DNA of 64,000 nucleotides from assembly GCA_001626925.1 (NCBI GenBank), contig LUOR01000025.1:1-64000 (forward strand), given 5' to 3'. The stretch comes from Moraxellaceae bacterium REDSEA-S32_B1. Its GTDB lineage: Bacteria; Pseudomonadota; Gammaproteobacteria; Pseudomonadales; Moraxellaceae. Made by a program: the position numbers and the translations under genes. Below the pieces are notes generated by a model. It saw only the letters and a program-made list of their open reading frames with translations, was not told the DNA's origin and made no database searches. Below are positions 17,467-25,235 of the stretch, in pieces (the stretch's first letter is position 1; the number at the start of each line of letters is the position of its first letter).

Positions 17467-18444
17467 ATGTTTAAAAATAAATTTAGGAATATTTTTGCCT
17501 TAACAACCAGTTTAACAATGATGTCGAGTGTTTTTCTGAGCACATTGGCGCAGGCTGAAATCTTGGTTATTTTACCTGAAACTGGTCCGATGGCGAATGC
17601 CAGTGACAGTATTAAACGTGGTTTAGTTCAAGCCAATCATAATGCGGACGAAAAATATACGTTTAAGTTTGTTGATGTCTACAAAAAAGATGTGGCGAAA
17701 GTGCTAAAAGATCATGTGAAAAAATCAACGCAACTGATCATAGGACCACTTGATAAAAATAATGTTCAGGAATTGGTTGCGGCTCAACCTAAAGTTCAAA
17801 CTTTGGCGCTGAATCAGATTGATCGACAAGCCAAATCTATTTTTCAATTTGCCTTATCTAAAGATGAAGATGCGCAAGCATTGACCAAACGCATGCAGTG
17901 GGACGGTGTTGATGAGCTTGTTGTGCTTCGTGATCCGAGAACGATTGCACAAACGCAAAGTTTTTATGATGCGATGCATAAACTTTGGGGTGACAAAATG
18001 CAGGTGCAATCTAAGCTCGATCTCAAAAGCAAACTGCCATTTTTTAATCGTAACACTCGAGGTGTACTTTTGCTCGGTTCAGGCAAATGGTTAAGTGAAC
18101 AAGACAACTTGCCGAAGAAAAACATTTATACATTACCGTATGCGATTGAAGAGAAATTCCCCATTGCCAAAGGGATGGTGTACTGCGATACGCCAGCGAT
18201 TTATACCCATCAATGGGCGGATGTGATCGAAGCCTATAAACAAAAACCAGTGGTGATTCCATATCAACGTTTAATCGCTTTTGGTGCGGATGCATGGCAA
18301 ATCAGTGACGAGTTGTTAAAGCGTCAAGACAATCAAACCATTCAGTTCCAAGGGCGTACAGGTGTAATCCGTATTGTTGATTCGATTTTATCGAGATCAC
18401 CACAATGTTTCCAATCACAAGGTGATACACAAAAAGTGCTTTAA
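17467..18444 (+). CDS. LpoA-like protein (periplasmic-binding-fold domain only)
   Basis: In E. coli LpoA is a 678-residue outer membrane lipoprotein that activates penicillin-binding protein PBP1A. Here only 325 residues are present, matching its C-terminal periplasmic-binding-protein-like domain: ILVILPETGPMANASDSIKRG, LIIGPLDKNNVQEL and FGADAWQISDELL. The N-terminal helical domain is missing. The signal peptide ends LAQAE with no lipobox Cys, so the product should be soluble periplasmic rather than lipid-anchored. Position next to rsmI and before yraN and the BON lipoprotein is the same as for E. coli lpoA, which is the main support for the name. Whether it activates a PBP is unknown. Confidence 0.75.
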   Translation: MFKNKFRNIFALTTSLTMMSSVFLSTLAQAEILVILPETGPMANASDSIKRGLVQANHNADEKYTFKFVDVYKKDVAKVLKDHVKKSTQLIIGPLDKNNVQELVAAQPKVQTLALNQIDRQAKSIFQFALSKDEDAQALTKRMQWDGVDELVVLRDPRTIAQTQSFYDAMHKLWGDKMQVQSKLDLKSKLPFFNRNTRGVLLLGSGKWLSEQDNLPKKNIYTLPYAIEEKFPIAKGMVYCDTPAIYTHQWADVIEAYKQKPVVIPYQRLIAFGADAWQISDELLKRQDNQTIQFQGRTGVIRIVDSILSRSPQCFQSQGDTQKVL

Positions 18445-18481
18445 CAGAACTTATTATCTTTAGAGTTGAATTTCAGTTTCA

Positions 18482-19045
18482 ATGGAAGAACTTCGCCAAC
18501 CAAACAGCGTAAAAACACTGCAAAAACTTATTGGGCAATGGGCTGAGGACTATGCGCTACATTATTTGCAAACGCAAAGTTTGCAATTGATACAGCGTAA
18601 TTTTCATAGTCGTTATGGTGAGATTGATTTGATTATGCGGGATGGACATTGTCTGTGTTTTGTCGAAGTGCGGGCGAGGGCAGAAACGAGTTGGGCGTCT
18701 GCTGAGGAAAGTGTCAACCTGCGCAAGCAAGAAAAAATCATTCAAACTGCACAAATCTTTTTGCAAAAATCTCCTGAATTTTCGCAACTCGATTGCCGTT
18801 TTGATGTGGTTGCACTGTGTTATGAAAAGTCGATCATTGAAAAACTACGTCGAAATCTGAAATTAAAAAATTATGGGAATGATGACAAAAAGTTACTGCA
18901 ATCCAATACACAATTGGCTAGATTAGACAATGAATCCAAGCAAATCATCATGGCTAAAAATTCAGTCATTGACACAGCAATTGAGCATGAGATGAATGTC
19001 GAAAATGTGCAGGTGAATTGGATTCAACAGGCCTATTTAAGTTAG
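18482..19045 (+). CDS. yraN: UPF0102/YraN family nuclease-fold protein
   Basis: Member of the YraN family, with a restriction-endonuclease-like fold and unproven role. Motifs: GQWAEDYALHYL, FHSRYGEIDLIMRDGHCLCF and VEVRAR (the E-x-D and ExK/R-type active site region), SVNLRKQEKI and CRFDVVAL. The family is usually about 120 residues; this one has 187. The extra 55-60 residues are a charged, Asn/Lys-rich insertion between the DVVALC strand and the terminal VNWIQQAYL helix. It is 37 bases downstream of the LpoA-like gene and very likely in one operon with it. Confidence 0.85.
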   Translation: MEELRQPNSVKTLQKLIGQWAEDYALHYLQTQSLQLIQRNFHSRYGEIDLIMRDGHCLCFVEVRARAETSWASAEESVNLRKQEKIIQTAQIFLQKSPEFSQLDCRFDVVALCYEKSIIEKLRRNLKLKNYGNDDKKLLQSNTQLARLDNESKQIIMAKNSVIDTAIEHEMNVENVQVNWIQQAYLS

Positions 19046-19152
19046 TATGTTTTAGAATATATTTTGATTTACCAGTCGGCTTCAGGCTGAAATTATCTGT
19101 AGTTATGTTGTATGACATTGTGTTGTAAGAAGAGTACGCAAAGGAGTTTTAG

Positions 19153-19914
19153 GTGAAAGTAATAACCATTTTGGCTTTAACATTGGCGATGGGACTAGGC
19201 AGTGGATGTGCGTCATTTATCGCAAGTAATACTTCGGACACGGTCGGTACTTTGTCTGGTGAGCGAAGTATTGGTCAAGTGGTGATTGATAAGTCGATTG
19301 AACGCACAGCGAAGATCAACATGTACAAGCTTGATCCACGCTTTAAACAATCTCGTGTCAATATCAATAGCTTTCACAGTAGTGTACTGTTGACTGGTCA
19401 AGTGCCTGATGCACATTTGAAACAATTGGCAGAGGACAACCTCAAAGCCATGAGTGATGTCAAAACGATTCATAACTTTATCACTGTAGGCAACCAAGCA
19501 AGCTATAGCACGATCATGCAAGACTTGGCTGTTACAGCGAATACCAAAGGTTTGATTGTGCGTGCACCTGTGATCAGTGATAGTAAAGTTTTGGTTCATA
19601 CCGAAGACGCTGTGCTCTATGTCATGGGACGTTTGAATCAATCAGAATCTGCCGATTTGCAACAAGTCTTACAGAATGTAGGTAATGTGACCAAGATCGT
19701 GACACTCATTGATCCGCTTGAGTTGACTGCAAATCAGCAAAGTTTAAGTTCTTCGAATAGCTATGGCAGTAATGGTGCAACTACAAATGGTGTTCAGGCT
19801 GTCGGTGTTGGTCTTGGTGCAACGACAATGCCTTTAGCAGAAGATACAACGCCAGTAGCGATAGACCCAAATGAAGCGGAGCCAACCACGCAACCTGTGG
19901 GCACAGAGCCTTAA
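19153..19914 (+). CDS. BON-domain outer membrane lipoprotein (DolP/YraP-like)
   Basis: GTG start at 19153 with AAGGAG at 19141-19146. The N-terminus is a lipoprotein signal with lipobox LGSGCAS. Two BON domains follow (about residues 45-115 and 125-195): SRVNINSFHSSVLLTGQVPD and VLVHTEDAVLYVMGRLNQSE, with DVKTIHNFITVG and NVTKIVTLID closing each. BON lipoproteins such as DolP support outer membrane integrity. The last 60 residues are Ser/Thr/Pro-rich and probably disordered. The order rsmI | lpoA - yraN - BON is that of E. coli yraL-yraM-yraN-(diaA)-yraP, but no diaA is present. Confidence 0.85.
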   Translation: MKVITILALTLAMGLGSGCASFIASNTSDTVGTLSGERSIGQVVIDKSIERTAKINMYKLDPRFKQSRVNINSFHSSVLLTGQVPDAHLKQLAEDNLKAMSDVKTIHNFITVGNQASYSTIMQDLAVTANTKGLIVRAPVISDSKVLVHTEDAVLYVMGRLNQSESADLQQVLQNVGNVTKIVTLIDPLELTANQQSLSSSNSYGSNGATTNGVQAVGVGLGATTMPLAEDTTPVAIDPNEAEPTTQPVGTEP

Positions 19915-19917
19915 GTT

Positions 19918-20787
19918 GTGTTAAAGCGATTAAAATCACTCACAATAAAAGAGCTCGTTACACTGCAATGGCTACCAAAATGGCGTTGGTATGACCTGCC
20001 GAACTATGTGCTGAATCAGCTCACAGTCGGGGATCATGCGATCTGTCACGAGGATTTGTCTTATGCAGAGTCAGCACGACAAAGGTTAGACCTGTATGTG
20101 CCACATCAGCCGAGAGCTGATCGTGCAGTGATCTTATTTGTGCATGGTGGTTCATGGCAACACGGTAACAAACAAGATTATCGCTTTCTTGCACAAAGCT
20201 TGGCGCAGTCAGGCTTTTTTGTAGCCTGCATGAATTATCGACTTGCGCCTGAGCATATTTATCCTGATTTTGTGGAAGACACCATCTTAGCAACCAATTG
20301 GTTGCTAGACCATTCTCAGTCGGCAGAATATGGCTATAACGCAGATAAGCTGATTTTGATGGGGCATTCGGCGGGTGCATTTAATATTTCAGCTGCGCTA
20401 TATCATCCTGATCTTCATGTGAAAATTGAGCGAGAAAGTGCGATTTATGCGTTTATCGGTATAGCAGGTCCTTATAGCTTTGAGCATCGTGGTGATCCGA
20501 TTGCACAGTTTGCCTTACCGCAAGACATTGCACCTGAGCACTTGATGCCGAATTATTATGTTCAACCAAATCAGATTAAACACTTATTGATTGTTGCAGG
20601 GCATGATACCCTCGTTGAGGATAGTAATACTGAAAAAATGGCTCAAAGCCTGAAAAATATTGGCAATCACGTCGAAGTTAAGCGAATTAAACGGACACGC
20701 CATGTCAGTGTCATTGCCACTTTGGCTGAGAAGTTTGCACGATTTTTCCCAACTAAACAGCTTATTCTTGATTTTATTGAAGATTAA
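19918..20787 (+). CDS. Alpha/beta hydrolase (carboxylesterase-like)
   Basis: A 289-residue serine hydrolase. The oxyanion motif LFVHGGSWQHGNK and the nucleophile elbow LMGHSAGAFN are clear. The catalytic Asp is probably in IVAGHDTLVED and the His in RTRHVSV. HGGSW plus the helix NYRLAPEHIYPDFVED places it in the hormone-sensitive-lipase-like/carboxylesterase group. No signal peptide is obvious. The start is a GTG 3 bases after the BON gene stop, without a good RBS, so translation is probably coupled. The substrate is unknown. Confidence 0.85.
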   Translation: MLKRLKSLTIKELVTLQWLPKWRWYDLPNYVLNQLTVGDHAICHEDLSYAESARQRLDLYVPHQPRADRAVILFVHGGSWQHGNKQDYRFLAQSLAQSGFFVACMNYRLAPEHIYPDFVEDTILATNWLLDHSQSAEYGYNADKLILMGHSAGAFNISAALYHPDLHVKIERESAIYAFIGIAGPYSFEHRGDPIAQFALPQDIAPEHLMPNYYVQPNQIKHLLIVAGHDTLVEDSNTEKMAQSLKNIGNHVEVKRIKRTRHVSVIATLAEKFARFFPTKQLILDFIED

Positions 20788-20800
20788 AGCATTGAATTCG

Positions 20801-21553
20801 TTACGATTCAGATTGGATTTTAGTGATAGTATCCATGATCATTTGATGTGCAATACTACCTTGAATTGGAATCACTGGTAAAGCATCTATCGCAAAGAAT
20901 CCCGCATCCGCGATTTCATCTTCTTGTAAATTGAGTTCGCCACTTTCATATTCAGCGGAAAATGCGATCATTAAATTGGATGGAAACGGCCACGGTTGGC
21001 TTGATAAGTATTGAATATTCTTTAATCGGATGCCAATTTCTTCCAAAGTCTCTCTCGCCACAGCGTGTTCAAGTGTCTCGCCAACTTCAACAAAGCCTGC
21101 AATCAGACCATACATGTCATTTTTTGCATGAACTGACTTCGCCAATAAAATCTCATGACCACGACGAATGATCGTGATAATACACGGTTGAACCCGAGGA
21201 TATTGATAGTAATGACAACTTTGACAAACCATTGCCAATTGGGTGTCATGAGGCTGTGTTGCCGAACCGCAACGACTACAATAGCGGTGATTGTTACGCC
21301 ATTCTAGCAGCTGTTTTGCACGAGAAGCTTGTTCAAATTCGGTCTTTGACCAGCGCATGATCAATTCACGTATCGGTACGAGATGAAAGCCATCGGGAAT
21401 ATCTGTTGCTTGAGAGATATTTCTAACGATAACTTGATTGGCGATATGATCGAGGAACAGTTCATCTTGAGTTGCTTCAAGTATTGGCAACTCAAAATGA
21501 TCGTTAACAACTAATTGCTGATCGCAAAATAAATAAGCGAGTTGACTCGTCAT
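20801..21553 (-). CDS. nudC: NAD(H) pyrophosphatase / NAD-RNA decapping hydrolase NudC
   Basis: Hydrolyses NAD(H) and removes 5'-NAD caps from RNA. 250 residues. The zinc ribbon is CSRCGSATQ with a second pair in CQSCHYYQYPR. The Nudix box is GFVEVGETLEHAVARETLEE, complete with REx2EE. The NudC-specific SQPWPFPSNLMIAF follows. The start is 8 bases after the fimL stop, so the two are an operon; the same neighbours occur, as I recall, in P. aeruginosa (PA1822 fimL, PA1823 nudC). Confidence 0.95.
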   Translation of the reverse strand: MTSQLAYLFCDQQLVVNDHFELPILEATQDELFLDHIANQVIVRNISQATDIPDGFHLVPIRELIMRWSKTEFEQASRAKQLLEWRNNHRYCSRCGSATQPHDTQLAMVCQSCHYYQYPRVQPCIITIIRRGHEILLAKSVHAKNDMYGLIAGFVEVGETLEHAVARETLEEIGIRLKNIQYLSSQPWPFPSNLMIAFSAEYESGELNLQEDEIADAGFFAIDALPVIPIQGSIAHQMIMDTITKIQSES

Positions 21554-21561
21554 GGTGTTCC

Positions 21562-23211
21562 TTAAGCGACCGCTTGCTCAAGCGCCGTGATACTTTGCAA
21601 GCCAATTTGCATTGGGCGAGCGAGAATCGGTTGATTTTGTTGAAGTTGCTCAAAATAGTAATCTGCACTTGAGATCGACTGTGCGAGTAACTTTAGCTGA
21701 GCTTCATCTAAACGCTTTTGTTGAGTCGTGATTTGATCGACCAATTGTCCTGCTTTTTGCAAAATTTCATGTCCATCATTTGATTCTAAAAATAGCAAAG
21801 CGCCCGATACTTCACGTAAAATATCCGCGATATCTACAAGTTGTTCAATATCTTGAGTTTGTTGATATTGAACTATTTGATCGCTGACTTTTACCAAAGA
21901 AATACGTGCTTGTTCACAGACAGCCATTTGCGCTTCTTCAATTTTGTCCAAAGTGATTTGTGTATTATTGAATTTTAATTTTAAGCGAGCAGGTGTGTAA
22001 TTGCGTTCTAAGATTTGCAATGAATTGGTTGCAAATAAAAGGCTGCTCATCACGTCATTGGCGTGTTTGTCACTGCTCAGGTTTTCATTGGCTTCGATTT
22101 GCTCTGCTTGACTACGAAGCTTAGCAGCAGAATCTGTGAGATTGATCACTTGGAATATATTGACCGCTTCACGTAGACTTGCAAGGATTTCCTGACGTTC
22201 ATTGTCTTGCTGAATGTATTGTCCTGTTTCAATGCGATTGCTAATACCTTTAATGTGATCATTCAATAGTTCAACCACTGTTTGAATGGTATCCAAATCA
22301 GGGCCATAAAGCTGACGACTGAGCACTTGCATCTGATCGTCACTTAACACTTCATCATGTACATTAAGTTGTTCACGAAGCTGCTGTGCAAGCTGACTTT
22401 CTTGACTCATACATAGGACGAGAATATCGGCATAGTCTCGCTGTGTTGGGCTAAACTGTGCATCATTTAAAAAAGCGTGGCTTTGCTGTTCGATCTGAAC
22501 GAGGACACGTAAGCGTGTTTCAGTCAAAATAATTTGATCTAAATCTCTCAGTGCAATGTGGACAAAACGCCAATATTGCTCAGATGGTGTGCCCGTTGCA
22601 ATCGACGATAAATAGTTGCCGCATAAAGATAAAGCTTGGAAGTCCAAATCTGTTTCTTGCATTTTTAATAGATTTAACAGACTTAGCTTGTAAAGACGTT
22701 GTACATATTTGCTTTTTGGTAAATCCGCAGGCGCATCTAAGGCAACATTTGGATGAACCGTTTCTAAAAATGGTGTAAGGAAAACGCCCTCACGTGTCAA
22801 AGGTAGCTGTAGACTTGCTTCAAGTTTATTAATCGTTGGCAATAAAAACTGCGGCGCTAAAGTCTCACGAACACATAAAAAGTCTAAATAGCGTTTTGTC
22901 ACGTTGGTTGCTTCACTCATTGCCTCAACACGTGCATGATTTACTTGCCCAGACGTGGTGTCTTCGATCACTTTTTGCATCACTTTTGCAGTGAGTTCGT
23001 TGAGTTGACCCAGTTGTGGTTGTTCGACTAAGCGCAGAACGTGTGCACACTGCTCAAGATTTGTCAGTGCATCGTCTAGTCCAAATGGTGCGCTACCATC
23101 TTCCAATAAAGCACTTACCCCGTTTTCAACATGTTTAATGCTTTGATCAATTTCCTTTCGAACGATCAGCAAAGATGTCGGATCAAAATGTGATGAAGAT
23201 TGAAATGACAT
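21562..23211 (-). CDS. fimL: FimL-like type IV pilus / cAMP signalling scaffold
   Basis: A 549-residue soluble, strongly helical, Gln- and Leu-rich protein without catalytic motifs. FimL resembles the N-terminal part of the chemosensory kinase ChpA and links the Pil-Chp system to adenylate cyclase and twitching motility. Support comes from length (P. aeruginosa FimL about 550 residues), the Hpt-like helices such as VRKEIDQSIKHVENGVSAL and ALTNLEQCAHVLRLVEQPQL, and the conserved nudC neighbour. AAGGAAAGG upstream of the ATG is a good RBS. The name is based on context and general pattern rather than a unique motif. Confidence 0.78.
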   Translation of the reverse strand: MSFQSSSHFDPTSLLIVRKEIDQSIKHVENGVSALLEDGSAPFGLDDALTNLEQCAHVLRLVEQPQLGQLNELTAKVMQKVIEDTTSGQVNHARVEAMSEATNVTKRYLDFLCVRETLAPQFLLPTINKLEASLQLPLTREGVFLTPFLETVHPNVALDAPADLPKSKYVQRLYKLSLLNLLKMQETDLDFQALSLCGNYLSSIATGTPSEQYWRFVHIALRDLDQIILTETRLRVLVQIEQQSHAFLNDAQFSPTQRDYADILVLCMSQESQLAQQLREQLNVHDEVLSDDQMQVLSRQLYGPDLDTIQTVVELLNDHIKGISNRIETGQYIQQDNERQEILASLREAVNIFQVINLTDSAAKLRSQAEQIEANENLSSDKHANDVMSSLLFATNSLQILERNYTPARLKLKFNNTQITLDKIEEAQMAVCEQARISLVKVSDQIVQYQQTQDIEQLVDIADILREVSGALLFLESNDGHEILQKAGQLVDQITTQQKRLDEAQLKLLAQSISSADYYFEQLQQNQPILARPMQIGLQSITALEQAVA

Positions 23212-23400
23212 AGGTTTAGACCTTTCCTTAGTTTGTGTGCTTCAGTAATAGACTTCAGCTTATTTATTTCATTTGATGACAATCGCTTTTAACAATGGAT
23301 AACATACCACCGTCGTGCAGGGAGGAAAAGCATAAGCTGTGAAAAATCTAAGAATAATCCTATCAAAAACAGATTAAGTGAGATGCTTTTGAATACTCCA

Positions 23401-24855
23401 TCACGATTCGATTGGTTTTGTTTCCGATACGGCAAATAAACTGTCTTTTTCATTCTTTTCTTTGAAAGTATTTATCCAAGCTTGATGTGCTTCCAATTCA
23501 CTTTCCGTTGGAAAAATGAGTGGAATATCGTGCTGGGAATTTTGATTGAGATGGCTATTTTGTGTGTTTGCTACTTTTTGCTGTTGTTGATCAAGGTGCA
23601 AGCTCACCTGGCCACCAGTCATCGCAAGATAAACATCTGCCAAAATCTCCGCATCGAGCAATGCACCGTGGAAAGTACGGTCACGAGGCGGAATTTCATA
23701 ACGCTTGACGAGGATGTCTAGGGAATTCTTTTGCCCTGGATGTTTGCGCTTTGCAATCGCAAGGGTATCTGTCACTTTACAGACACTCGATAACTTTTGA
23801 TGCAAAGCACGTTCGAATTCTGCATCTAAGAAGTTCATATCGAAAGTTGCATTGTGTGCAACGATCTCTGCACCTTTGAGATAAGCGAATAATGTGTCTG
23901 CGATCTCAGCAAACTTTGGTTTATCTTTTAAAAATTCGTCGCTGATACCGTGAATATTTTCAGACTCACCCACTGGCTTTTCAGGATTGATATAGATATG
24001 AATCGAGCTACCTGTGAGTTTGCGGTTGATCATCTCAATTGCGCCAACTTCAATGATACGGTCACTGTCTTGATAGTAAAAACCTGTGGTTTCAGTATCG
24101 AGTATGAGTAGTCGCTCACCAACTTGTGGATTGGTGGTTTCAGTGATTTTGATATGCGCATTTTCTTTAATCTGAGCTTTGAGCTCAGCTTTTTGCGTGC
24201 TAATGATATTTTCATCAGAAATTTCATCAGTTACTTCTTCTTCTACTTCTTCTAAATGATCAGATTCTTCAGACAAATCAGTTTCCTCTATTGAGTCTGT
24301 GGCATCTAACCCAAATGGATCGTCCAATAACCAATCGGATTCAGTCACTTTTTTTTTATCATCATTTTTACCGCTTTGTGAACTAGGTGTTGATTGAAGT
24401 GAGTCTACGCCTTTGTTTGCCAGTTGATCGGCACGTTCATTGCCTTCATGACCTGCATGACCTTTGATCCAATGCCAATCTATATCGCGCCCATTCGTGA
24501 TTTCATCAAGCGTCTGCCACAGGTCAGGATTTTTTACATTTTTCCAATTTTTCGCCTTCCAACCTGTAATCCATTCGGTAATGCCTTGTTTGACATAGTT
24601 GGAGTCGGTATAAATAGTCAGCTTTGCAGATGTCGGGCAAGCTCGAATGCCTTCGATCGCTGCGGTGAGCTCCATGCGGTTGTTCGTCGTATCTTCTGCA
24701 CCACCAAATAGCTCTTGTTCGCCTTGTTCTAGGTCAATGATGTATGCACCCCAACCACCTTTCCCGGGATTGCCTTTGCACGCACCATCCACATAGAGCG
24801 TATATTGCTGATCTGTCTGATTATCTGAAGAAGAGGATGTAGAGGAATTGACCAT
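23401..24855 (-). CDS. dnaQ: Fusion of ribonuclease HI and DNA polymerase III epsilon exonuclease
   Basis: One 484-residue polypeptide. Residues about 15-155 are RNase HI: YTLYVDGACKGNPGKGGWGA, NNRMELTAAIEG, YTDSNYVKQG and HAGHEGNERADQLA, with the D-E-D-D catalytic set. About 85 acidic, probably disordered residues follow (DLSEESDHLEEVEEEV). Residues about 245-430 are the DnaQ 3'-5' proofreading domain: LLILDTETTGF (Exo I), VAHNATFDMNFLDAEF (Exo II) and FHGALLDAEILADVYLAM (Exo III). The tail after about 430 is Gln-rich and should hold the polymerase-binding segment. E. coli has the two as separate divergent genes. The ATG at 24855 is preferred to the TTG at 24864. No strong RBS is visible. 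Confidence 0.93.
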   Translation of the reverse strand: MVNSSTSSSSDNQTDQQYTLYVDGACKGNPGKGGWGAYIIDLEQGEQELFGGAEDTTNNRMELTAAIEGIRACPTSAKLTIYTDSNYVKQGITEWITGWKAKNWKNVKNPDLWQTLDEITNGRDIDWHWIKGHAGHEGNERADQLANKGVDSLQSTPSSQSGKNDDKKKVTESDWLLDDPFGLDATDSIEETDLSEESDHLEEVEEEVTDEISDENIISTQKAELKAQIKENAHIKITETTNPQVGERLLILDTETTGFYYQDSDRIIEVGAIEMINRKLTGSSIHIYINPEKPVGESENIHGISDEFLKDKPKFAEIADTLFAYLKGAEIVAHNATFDMNFLDAEFERALHQKLSSVCKVTDTLAIAKRKHPGQKNSLDILVKRYEIPPRDRTFHGALLDAEILADVYLAMTGGQVSLHLDQQQQKVANTQNSHLNQNSQHDIPLIFPTESELEAHQAWINTFKEKNEKDSLFAVSETKPIES

Positions 24856-25235
24856 AAGAACCAAAAAATAGATGTAAGTGTGATGGCGAGAGTGAGTTCA
24901 AATCATGCTATGTTCAGTACTAAAGTGCAAGTCGCTAATGAGCGCTTAACGTGATAACTGAATGTCGAGTAATCATTTTGCTTATCCTTGATGATAAATT
25001 TTTTGTAACATTTACACGCAAGGCATACATAAAAGGGCATTGTAATCGCTTCAAGGTTTACTACAATGCTGTGTTTAGCCGTTTGGACTTTAGTCGAAAG
25101 CGTTGCGTTTTCTAAGTGCAAAAAATCGCCATTAAAGACGTGCTAAGTGTAAGTCATAAATTTAGCTTTGTTTTATCTGACTAGAACTGTGAATCTAGTA
25201 ATAAATATTTCATCAGTAATATTTTGGATTGTTTT
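24856..25235. other. Divergent intergenic region between rnhA-dnaQ and mltD
   Basis: About 380 AT-rich bases with no supported gene; a 72-codon frame at 24903-25121 (-) has no RBS or family pattern. Both flanking promoters must lie here. A short repeat CTAG...CTAG occurs near 25180-25197. Nothing else was recognised. Confidence 0.55.

Noticed and set aside
17454-17543. 30-codon N-terminal extension of rsmI
   Set aside because: It would overlap the divergent gene's start and signal peptide, and the family starts at MSAQLFVVATPIG with its own RBS.
24903-25121. 72-codon frame between rnhA-dnaQ and mltD on the - strand
   Set aside because: No RBS, no family pattern, and it sits in the divergent promoter region.
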